This document shows, piece by piece, positions 44,207 through 54,800 of a stretch of 64,000 nt of DNA (the first letter of the stretch is position 1; the number at the start of each line of letters is the position of its first letter). The stretch covers positions 1 through 64,000 of the forward strand of contig CAICTM010000202.1 of the NCBI GenBank assembly GCA_903772945.1. Reading direction: 5' to 3'. The translations under genes and the position numbers were made by a program. Origin of the DNA: Seminavis robusta. Its lineage: Eukaryota > Bacillariophyta > Bacillariophyceae > Naviculales > Naviculaceae. Under the pieces are notes generated by a model. It saw only the letters and a program-made list of their open reading frames with translations, did not search any database and was not told the origin of the DNA.

Positions 44207-46663
44207 ATGACAGGCGAAAGTACTAGTACAAGCAATAGGAAGCCGTTGCTACATGTATTTGTTCTGGCAACATGGTGTTCTTGTTGGGTGGTCGAAGGTT
44301 TCCTAGTTCCCGCGAGAACTCTGGCTCCCACAACAACGACGAATCCGTTGGTTATGTCTCAGAAGACTGTTATTACAAGTACATCCAAGCAGCCACTGTT
44401 ATGGGCCAAACGAAGTGACGATTCAGATGACGACGAAGAGGAGGAGGATGATGAGGACGACATGTTCGATGACAGTGATTGGCGTGATTTCCGGGCCAAA
44501 TTGGTCATGGGTGAAACCAAAGAAGCTTCTGGTAGTCGTAGTACTCCTCCTCCTCCCAGCGACGCGGAAATCATTGAGGATGCCGATGGCATTGGAGATC
44601 TCGATGGAATTGGGAGTATCTTTATGGATTCCAGTAGACTTCCTACGAACGACACAACCTCCAAAGCATTCAGCGATGCTTCTTCCACTGCCTCTGCAGC
44701 AGCAGCTGCCAACAAAATGACACCACTGGATCCCAGTCAATGGGCCTACGAATCGGGAAAGGTCATTGAACAAGGAGCTGTCATTCTGGGAGGAGTAGAA
44801 CAAGCATTTGGATTTGGATTGAGACAACAGTACTTTCATAAGGCAGCCATTCTGGTACTAGATCATGAAGAAAACACTTTCACCAAGGGCATTATTCTAA
44901 ACAGACCCACTGATTTGACTCTGGAAGATGATATCAATCCAGGAGTTAGATGGAGAGTTTGGTTTGGCGGAGTAAGTGAAGCAACACACACACACACACA
45001 CATAAAACCAAGCATTCTTATGCTTCCTTTTCTTCTTGCATCTGACATTTTATTTCATTCTTCATTCCTGTTCCATTTTTCACAAATAAATAAAGGATGT
45101 CCAAGGATTGAATTCTGCCAAACCAGACATTGTGTGCCTACATTCCCTCAAAAATGAACAAGCTACAAAGGCAAGCATCAAAGTCATGAAAGATATCAAA
45201 TGGACCACTTTTGAAAATGCCAAACGGTTAGTACAAATTGGTGCCGCACAACCCACCGACTTTTGGGTATTCATGGGATATGCAGGTACGTACAATACAA
45301 ACAAAGAGAAAGAAAAATGCCACCAGCTACTTTTTTCGCCTCTTTAGAGCACAACCTGTTCAACTACGTGGCAGCTCATATATTATTATAACCATGCTCT
45401 GTGGATCTTTGGTCGTCATCAGGATGGGGAGCAGGCCAGCTCATGGGAGAATTGAATCGCAAATCATGGTACATGGTGGCCACCGACTCCCAGACATTAC
45501 TCAAAGAACTAGCTCGACAATCGGCAGCGTCGGATCCCAGGGAGGCAGGATTGGATACATGGACTCTTCTCATGGATATGATTGGTCGCAGCGGGATTGC
45601 CAAGGAATACACCGGGGATTTCGACGACCTCATGCTGAAAGAATGGGCGCTGGGCAATCTGTTGTCGGCCGAAGCGGGGGGAGGTGGCGGGGAGCGAGAT
45701 TTGTCCGCCGATGCCGCTATCCGAGGTTCTCCGTCGTTTCCCATGGAATCTACTCCCAAACGCGGAGGCAACAACGACCCCTTGTTTGGTAGGTTGATGA
45801 ATCGCATGACTTCGCGAGGTGGAGGTGACCAAGTCCAAGAAGGCTCCGTGTTACGAGCATCTCCTGCCGATCGATCACCCTTCTTGCTGCAAGGACAAGA
45901 ATACCACAAATCGGTGGTGCTCGTCCTCAGCGAAGAAAACGGGATTACCGTGGGCGCCATTTTGAACCGACCGGCTTCCAAAGGTTTGGACATTCAAATT
46001 CGAGACAAGAGCACGGGAGAGAAAAAGAAAGTTATGGTCCCTCTCCGATTTGGTGGACAATATACAGTCAAGGGTTCTGAAGCCCTCTTATGGCTTCATT
46101 CCAGCTCCAAACTCCGCGATGCCGACGTCGGAGCCCCAGTAGGTGGACAAGAAGATGGAATCTGGAAATGCACTGCAGAAGATGTGATCAGTGCTATTGG
46201 AAGACACATTGCCAAGCCAGAAGACTTTGTAGTAGTCAGTGGTGTATCCGTATGGGGCACGGTCCCTGGCAAATCTCAAGCAGGAGGAATTCAAGAAGAA
46301 GTAGACAAGGGCAAGTTTGAATTGGTTCCCGATTCCAACATCAAGTCTGTGTGGAATGCACTATCGAAGCAAGATGTGTTGACGAGTGAGAACTTGTCGC
46401 TCAATCTAGAACTCGCAACGGAGGCGTGGAATGCGGGTGCTGGTAGACGCAATGGCAAGATGAACGGTGCCTTCACGAATGGAAGGTCCAATGGAAAGGA
46501 AAACGACAATCTGCCACCCATGAGCGGTCTTGGTGATGGTTTCGACGAGGAAGACGATAGTTTAGTATTCAAGTCTTCCGTGAAGGTGTCAGCATTGAGT
46601 GATGATGCGTTGCGCAGTTGGGTGAAAACGTTTTTGTTGGGCTTGCCCTCCATGCAGGGCTAG
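44207..46663 (+). CDS. Two-domain AlgH/UPF0301 (DUF179) protein, probably plastid-targeted
   Basis: Three exons, 44207-44971, 45096-45285 and 45423-46663 (GTAAGT and GTACGT donors, AAG and CAG acceptors), give 731 residues. An N-terminal hydrophobic segment (LLHVFVLATWCSCWVV) followed by EGFLVPAR resembles a diatom signal peptide with an ASAF-type site (Phe at +1) and a Ser/Thr-rich transit part, so plastid import is likely. An acidic linker follows. The first AlgH domain starts near residue 180 (GAVILGGVEQAF, ILNRPTDLTL, the FGG turn at the first splice site, then GYAGWGAGQLMGE, the counterpart of bacterial YqgE GYASWEKGQLEQE). The second starts near residue 360 (GQEYHKSVVLVLSEENGITV, ILNRPASKG, RFGGQY). 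AlgH/YqgE is a conserved bacterial family of unclear biochemical role. The exon joins were chosen by frame and homology. Confidence 0.85.
44987..45004 (+). repeat. (CA)n microsatellite in intron 1 of the AlgH gene
   Basis: About nine CA units just after the GTAAGT donor. Likely length-variable. Confidence 0.9.
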
Positions 46664-47676
46664 CTAGTAGATGAACTCGAGACCGTTACGGCACGATGGA
46701 CTTTTGCCCGACCTGTAGCAATGCACCCTTGAAGTCTGTTTCCAAACAGGCTTTGTACCTAGAGTCTAGAAGAGAGAACCCGGATAAGAACCCACCTTTC
46801 TACAATGCATATTACAGATGGCCTTTCTAAGCTCAATCGTAGTAATTTATCCATGATTCACTCAACCATGTGTTTGGTCTCACATACATGGCATATGGTC
46901 TAGCTAGATTTGGTACGTGAGTGACTATTTTGTGGTCCCGCGCCATTTAACAGTTTCGTTCACGGTAGACTGAGTGGCTGTCTAGATCTGATTGGTTTTG
47001 CAGGCTGAACATGCCTCTAGCTACTAGCTACTCAGTACTATGTAGTAGTAGCTAGAGCCCATCAACTTGTTTTTGTACCGCATTGTTCCTTGCAAGCTTG
47101 GCTAGTTTCTCGCGGTAGGGTACTGTAGGGTATTGTACCTCATGGCTGCTCCACCACTTTAGCTGGTGGCAGCTGTCGATGTAATGATACCAGTACAACG
47201 TACCGGTACCGGTACCAGGTACCAGGTACCACTGTAAGTCGGCGGAGACGGGTGAGAGTGAGAGGGTCGAGTGACAGTCAAGTGACTGTGAGTCGTGTTG
47301 GGGAGACAAGAAGGCGGTGAAAGAAGCAAAAGTGAGGTAAGTCCGGCGTGTTTTGACTCGCCTCGCTGTTGACATTTTCTATTCCGATGGTTTTCCGACG
47401 AGCGGAGGAGCGCATTTCTCTCTTCTTTCGCGGCCACATCGTCTCCATTTCATCTCATCGGCTGTCTTGAAAGAGGACACACATTGATGGGTTGGTTCGT
47501 AGAGAAGTTGGTGGGGAACAGTTGACATCAGATTGATTCGAGCATAGAATAGAACAACAGTTTCAACAATCCACAGCACCTCCTCATAGATTTCTAGCTG
47601 CTATCTGGCTGGATCACTGGCGATCGATAGAGCACTGTGAATGTCATTGTTGTAGTACTCTACTGTACTGTACACC
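46664..47676. other. Spacer between AlgH and hydrolase genes
   Basis: No gene seen. It holds a GGTACC/TACCGG tandem word cluster at 47197-47230 and CTAGCTAC words near 47015. The last 100 bases serve as leader of the hydrolase gene. Confidence 0.5.
47197..47230. repeat. Tandem TACCGG / GGTACC cluster
   Basis: Five overlapping GGTACC or CCGGTACC palindromes in 34 bp. The same word recurs singly in many other spacers of this window. Confidence 0.8.
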
Positions 47677-48717
47677 ATGGTGATATCGTCGTCTCTTGTC
47701 AATGTGTTCTTGTTCAAGCCACCACCATCAAGGCCCTATGACTTTCCTACCATTGAATTGACGACCGCACGAGGCCAGAAGATCGCAGCAACGTATGTTC
47801 GAAGACGAGGCGCCAACGTCACTCTTCTCTTCTCTCACGGCAATGCGGAAGACTTGAACAGCAGTTACTGGTACATGGAGCGCATTGCAAAGACGTGTGA
47901 TGTCAACGTCATGTGCTATGATTATACTGGATACGGGAGTTGCAATGAGAGTAAGTTTCCCGCTTCTCTGCTACGATACCGGTATCAGCATCATACGGTA
48001 CTGGTCTATTTCCTAGGTTTTTGTGTGTCATTTTCCCCACACTCATCCATCTCTTCCGACGTTGAATACATGAATGACAGGCGATCCAAGTGAAGAGGAT
48101 TGCTATGCAGACATTGATGCTGCCTATGAGTGGCTACTCAGCGAAAAGAATCTTGTCCCGGAGCAAATTGTGCTCTACGGAAGATCCTTAGGAAGTGGAC
48201 CTTCCGTTTACTTGGCCAACAGGACATCGAGGCAAGGAAGACCTGTGGCTGGCCTGATTCTACACTCTCCCTTTACTTCAGTCTATCGAGTTGTCTTTGA
48301 CATGGGATTCACCATGTTGGGAGACAAGTTCTCCAATATTGATCGCATATCAGAGTTGGATTGCAAAGTCTTTATTGTCCACGGACAAGAGGACACAATT
48401 GTGCCATGCGAGCACGGACAAGCACTCTTTTCTCTTGTCCCCGACAAAATGAAGGCAGAACCCTTCTTTGTCAAGGGAATGGGGCACAATGGTACGTTTA
48501 GTGGAACTGGTGGTGTGCAAAGAACGCTGTGGTCTTGCCTCATCTAACCATGGCATCTTCGACTGTACCCACAATTCTAGGATTTGATTTTCATCTTGAA
48601 GTCATGTTGATGAATAGAATCAATGCCTTTCTGGACTACCACATACTTGCACGGAGGCTTTGGATGAAGGGTATGAATACACGCAAAGGTTCCAAGCGAA
48701 GACGATCGCTCGGTTGA
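47677..48717 (+). CDS. ABHD17/BEM46-like alpha/beta hydrolase (273 aa)
   Basis: Three exons: 47677-47950, 48081-48491 and 48581-48717, with donors GTAAGT and GTACGT and acceptors CAG and TAG; all phases agree. The protein has the oxyanion-side motif FSHGNAEDL, the nucleophile elbow YGRSLGSG (Ser), the acid strand VHGQEDTIVP (Asp) and the His in GMGHNG, the last at the second splice site: a complete catalytic triad. CYDYTGYG matches the ABHD17 family, whose animal members remove palmitate from membrane proteins; animal ABHD17 has an N-terminal Cys cluster that is absent here. A hydrophobic N-terminus (VISSSLVNVFLF) could contact membranes. Substrate unknown. The Lys/Arg-rich C-terminus is unusual. 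Confidence 0.88.
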
Positions 48718-48898
48718 ACAACGTCAGAAAAACAAACAGGCACTGTTGTACCGGTATCGAGGCTATGCTGATTGTGCTCCTTTGTGATGGTTTTATAAAA
48801 TAAATAGGGAATACCCATTATTCTTCTATCCGAGCCGGTTCTACGAATGGATTACTATAATAGTAGATAGAAGCTCGCCGAGCAAAGCAACCGTATGA
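48718..48898. other. Convergent 3' spacer, hydrolase / gene C
   Basis: 181 bp between two convergent stop codons, with a GTACCGGTATCG word at 48749 and an AT-rich TTTTATAAAATAAAT stretch likely used in 3'-end formation. Confidence 0.5.
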
Positions 48899-51800
48899 CT
48901 AATAATCTTCGTCGTCATCAAGCTGCACTCCGGAACCCTTTCGTTTCCCAAAGTTGAATTGGGGCGCCTTGAACTTGCGAGTGCTCTGCCCTTTAGGAAT
49001 TGCCGCCTTTCCAGCGTCAGGTTTACTATTGTTGGTGAGGCCGACGTTGGCTTGCGATTCATCATCGTCCCAAGCTTGCTGATTGGAAAAAAATGTCTGC
49101 TCTCCGGCCGCACGCAGCGGCCCTGCTGCGGTCTCAGAGATGGCGCCCAGCGTGTTCTTTGCCTTGTTACCAGCTTGCTGCACCTTCGCCGGCAGTGCAT
49201 TCAACGAGGGAAGGCCAGGGAGAGGAGGCAGCGCCTCGTTGCCTCCAGCACCCAGCGCAACAGTTGCCAGGTCATCAAGCCTGTTGTCGGCAAGATCATC
49301 GTTCTTCGAATTCGAAAAGTGGCCAGCGAGGCCTGTGTTGCCTGCTTTCGCCTTTGGCTTTTTCTCTGCTGCCGCCGTCGCCGCACCGCCTTGAGCATAA
49401 GGCTTGCCACCAGCATTGTAATCATCAAAGAGGCCTGGCTTTTGGTTGGCTTTGTTCTTGTCGTTGTTGTCAAACGGGCTATATTTCTTTGCCGTGCCCT
49501 TTCGCAAGTTCTCCAATTCTCTCTCCATCATCTTTCGGGTCAGACCCTTCTTCATGTCCGCCATCTCTTGCTTCAACCCGCTGGTGGACAGTATTTTCAC
49601 GCCTTCCTGTCGCCTCATTTCTTCGGCAAACACTTCTGCGGGGTCAATCTTTGGTTTCTTTCTCTTTGGTTTCTTCCTGGCGCCTGCGTTTGCGCTCTTG
49701 GACCTGCTGACGTTGGAGTTCATCGACTTGCGCGATTTGTCCATGTCATCATCATCGTCATCGTCATCATCGTCGCCTTCTTCGTCGTCATCTTCTTCGT
49801 CCTCGTCTTTGGCATCACCCAAGAAGAGTGAGCTTTCGCTGGCTCTCTTATTCAAGACTCCCGCGTTGCGAAGCATGGCTTCTTCGTCCTCCTTCTTCTC
49901 TTCGCCTTGATCTTCATCGTCGCTTTCTTCGCTCTCATCGTCACTATCACCAAAGACTTCGCGCATGGCGTCGATGAATTCCTTGGAGAACTTGGACCCG
50001 CCATTTTTCTTCTTCCTGCCACGTTTTTTCTTTTTGCTGTCCTTTTCGGACTCAAAGAGGATGAGTCTGGGTGTGTCTCGGAGCAGATCAGGGTCCAAGT
50101 TTTCGTCTTCCGTCTTGTTCCGCCTCCTTGCCCGTTCTTCGAGCTTGCGTTCAAACTCTGACACCACCTTGGGGTCCACGACAACTTGGTCGTACATATC
50201 GTCAAATTTCTCAAGGTCGACTTCCATGTTTGCAGTGGCGTTGCTGGGGGTCTCCGCCATGTGGGAGAGGCTCTGTTGCATGGACGACATCATTTCCAGC
50301 ATGGCTTCCTCCTCGTCTTCCTTGTCGGTGCCATCTTCATCGTCAGACTCGTTGTCGCTGTCATCTCCGTCATCATCGCCCTCGCTCTCCTCGTCTTCGT
50401 CGCTATCTTCACTGTCGCTAATCTCCACCTCCTCGGCCTTTGCCAAAAGGGCTGCAATATCGGTCAGGGACCCTTCCTTGCTGTCATCATCGTTCTCGCC
50501 ATCTTCGCCTAGCTGGAAGTCGCCAATCTCATTTGTGAATGCATCCAGGCCAATGGTTTGGGGCAGTGCGCTCTTCCAAGGCCTACTCTTGCCATCGTCC
50601 TCATTATTTTCCTCCCCGAAGACATTTGTTTTAGGCTCTTCCAGCATTTGCTGGACTTTGGCCTCGTCACTCGATTCAATGGTCCCAATGCTGAGTTCAT
50701 CACCATGGGTGTTGAACTTTATTTGGTGTTGTCGCTTCTGTTTTCCTTTCTTTTTCTTACTCGATCCCTTTTTCTTCTCGTCGTCTCCGGCTGCATTGGG
50801 TGCTGTTGGAGCAACGACTGGCTCTGGGTTTTCGATCCTTGCACCTGAAACGACAATTTTTCCATAGACTTCTCCATTTTGCATGACTGTAAAGGCCTTG
50901 GATGTGTCGATTTGATCATCATCATCAAAGTACACTTTAGCCTCCATCAGGCCATTCACTGTTGTTTGAAATGAACCCATGGGCTGGTGTTTGCCATTCT
51001 CCTCCCAGTCTAAGATCTTGACCTGGATGGGCTGATCAAGGTCACGCTTGCACAGCATTTCAAGATTCATTTCCAGTGGCTTCCATCTTGGATTCAAGTT
51101 GTTTTCAATGTGCTCAGATTGAAAGATTGGCTGCCACATGCTAGGTGGAGGCAGTCCAGTGTACGAAGCAATTTCCACAAATGGGTCGGACATGCCAAAG
51201 AAACCTTCAACGTTGGCCAGCTCTGTACCACATAGCGACAGGTGAAGTGCAGCGTCCTCGTGGAAGCCACTGGTATCCTGTGCAGCAGCATCTGCTTCGG
51301 ATTCAGAATCTGAGACTACACTTGACCCCGATTCATCGTCCGATTTCTTTTTCCTCCTGGAACTTGCATCCGAAAACCTGCTCCCTGAAGAATAGCTCCT
51401 CCTGGATGAGCCCCTAGAGCTTCGGCTTCTGCTTCGGCTTCTGCTCCTACTACCATAGGAGCTCCATGACCTGGAACTCTTTGAGCGCCTCGAACTGTAA
51501 GAACGTCTCGAGCCACGAGATGAATTGCTGTATCGCCTCCCGCTTGACTCCCTTGGTTTTGCTTCATCCAGCACAATGGGTTTTACTTTCGGGGCATCCG
51601 CATGAGCACCCAAAACAACAATCCTTCCCACTTCCTTGTTGCCCTCCATTAACGGGATGCTGTTGGCATCATCAAAGTTGTCCCCGCTGCCAAAGCCTCC
51701 AACTTTGGCTTCAATAAGTTTGTTCACAGTAGTCTCGAAGGATCCCATTGGGGCATGCCCAGCTTTCTTGTCATTCTGATCAAGCACAGAAACCAGAATT

Positions 51801-54800
51801 CGTTTGTCCAAATTACCATCGCAAAGTAGGTCCACGCCCATAGAAGCCGGTTTCCAACTGGGCTCAAGTTCTCCTTCTATTGCTTCAGATGTGTACACCG
51901 GTGTCCAGGGCTGCGCTGTGGGGCTGTGAGCCGAAATCGAGAAGTACGGGTTTGGCTTGCCAAACCACCCACGCACATTGGTGAGCTTTAAACCACGAAG
52001 AGTAAGATAGAACTTCAAATCAGCCTTAACCTCTTCCTCGGTTTCTGCTTGATTCTGCAAACTTTCCCAGGCGCCCAACTTGAGGCCGCCATCACTTCCA
52101 TCAGAGCGACGACTCCGGGAACGCGACCTGCTCCGCGACCCGCTCCGCGAACGCCTGCTGTAGTCTGACCTCCTTGAACTATAAGATCTCGACCTGGAGC
52201 CTGACCTTGATGAGCGTCGGCTGTACCTTGACGACCGAGACCGAGAAAGGGAGCGGGATCGCCGGCTACCCCGGCTGTCAAATGAGCGGCGGGAGCGACT
52301 ACTGTACGATCCTCTACTCCGACTGTCAAGCGAACGTGGCCTTGACCTACTGGATCTTGATCTTGATCTGGACCTCGAGCGTGAGCCTCGGCTGTCGAAT
52401 GAGCGAGAGCCGTAAGACCTTCTGCTCCTGCTGTCATTGGAGCGTGACCGGGAACGGGACCTTGACCTAGATCTTGACCTGGACCTCGAAAGGGAGCGCG
52501 AACGGCGGCTGTCGTCAAAGGAACGTGGAGAGCGAGAGCGGCGGCTGTCGTCAAGGGAACGAGGGGAGCGGTTGGACCTTTGGCTCCCAATGGAGCCCCC
52601 CTTAGATGGAGATGGAGAACGGGACCTCGACCCGAAAGACCGAGAGTCCCGCGACCCTCGAGAGTCTGGAGACTTCCTTTCTCGGCTATCATGGGACCTG
52701 CGAGAACCGGACAAGTTTGAACGTTTGCTGTCGTAGGATCTCTGACTTCCATCGCCCTCCAGTGACTTCTTGGAGCCATTAAAGTCAGAAAGTGTCGAAG
52801 CATCAGAAAGAGAAGATCTCCTCTTGGAGGGGCTGTCCCTTGACCGGAAACTGTCACTCCTTCTGGAGTCACTCCTGCGCGAGCCGCTACGCTTGGACAA
52901 GTCGTCATCAATTGACCTTGAGCCTCTCGACTTGTCGTCTGAACGCCTAGAGGCACTGTCGTCGAATGATCGCTTTGAGGCGCTGTCATATGAACGTGGC
53001 GAGTCCGACCGAGAACCCCTTGACCGGTCATCAAATGAACGCCTTGAATCACTGCCGTATGAACGCTTAGAGCCGGACCCACGGCTACCGTATGAACGCT
53101 TAGAGCCGGACCCACGGCTATCGTATGAGCGCTTAGAGCCGGACCCTCGGCTGTCGTTTGAACGCCTTGAACCAGAACCACGGCTGTCGTATGACCGCCT
53201 TGAGCCAGAACCACGGCTGTCGTATGAACGCCTTGACCTTTCGTCAGAGAATCGGCTCTGGGAATCTGAGAAACTCCTGCTGCCTTTGGACCGGTAACTG
53301 TCCGAGCGCCGCGAATGGCTAGAACGGCTGTTGGAGCGTTCCGAGCGCCGCGAATCTTTCAATGAGTCATTGTCGCCTAGCAGAGAATCGTCCCCATCCA
53401 GGGAATGCACCCGGGCGGCACGAACCAAAATCGTTCCAAAGTCCTGGCCAGCTTCAACCACCGTGAACTTGTCACCATCACGTGCAGCATCAAGCAGCGC
53501 TTGCACTGTAACAATGACGGACCCCATGGGGTTCTATTTGATGGGCAGACGAGTAGACCAGGTGAGAAAAATCAGGAGCAAGTTCGGGAAACCCTAACCC
53601 TGTGGATCAACAACAACAAACACTCACGTGTTCACCAGATTCCTCCCAATCACAGACCCCCAGTTGGATGGGCATGTCGAGGTCACCGCCGCATAACCGT
53701 GACACGTTGACGGAAGCTTGTTCCCATTTGGGGTCAAGGGTGTCGTCGAGATGCTCCGAAGTGAACACCGTTTCCCACTCCGATGATCCTTCAACCTTGG
53801 TAGCAAACGTGTACATGGGGTCACTGCAGCCAAACCATCCCTCTACATTGGCCAAGGCAACACCCTCGAGCGTTAGAAACAGTGTTGCGCCCTTGTCATC
53901 GACAAAAGGCCTTTTCTCTTTTCTGGCAAAGGGTGGTTCGACCTCTTTCGTTGCTTTCGTCGGGCTTTTCGGTTCCTTTTTTGGGCTTCGAACTGGGCTC
54001 TTCGGTTCCTTTTTGGGGCTTCGAACGGGGCTCTTCTCTCTAGTCTTTTTCGCTGCTTTTTTTGGTTTCAACATGGCAGCCATTGCTGCCTCGTAACCAT
54101 TTGGGTCTATCTTGCAATCCACAACTATGATTTTTCCGAACTCCTGCCCATCGTCTGATCGGGTTATCAATGCCTTTGATGTGTCCCATTCTCCATCCTT
54201 ATTCTTCTCTGCCTTGGAGTACAGCAAGCGATTCACAGAGGTCACAAAGTAACCCATGGGGTTCTGTCACGAAAATAGAGAGAGAAATGACAGGGTTGAG
54301 CACCAATGCCAAGCTCCAGCAAAACCAGAAACGGCCAACAAACTCACATGACACTCGTCTTCTTCCCAGTCCATGAAGGAGATTCGTATTGGCTTGTCCA
54401 AGTCACACTGGCAAAGGGGTGCCATTGCAAGCATGGCAGGTTCCCACTGAGGATTCAAGTTCTCAGGGACATGCTCAGACTCATAGAATTTGTGCCACTT
54501 GGTCGTCCCGTCAATCGAATTGACAGGTATCTCAACTGCAAACATCGGGTCCGATGTTCCAAACCACCCCTCAACATTTGCCATGTCCACGCCCTCCAAT
54601 GTCAGAACAAGGGCGCTCTTGTCGTCCACCTTCACCTCTGGTGGTGAATCTTGTTTGCCTTTGTCTTTTGACTTTGACCGCTTGCCAGAACTGCCTTTGA
54701 CGCTTACATCCACAACCACAATCTTGCCAAACTCTTCACCATCATCTGCCTTTGTGATGAAGGCCTTTGACAAGTCCCACTTACCGTCTCGTTTCTCGGA

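Noticed and set aside
49093-53597. Plus-strand open frames (up to 300 codons) opposite gene C
   Set aside because: They are complements of Ser/Arg/Asp-rich codons of gene C, with low-complexity products and no start context.
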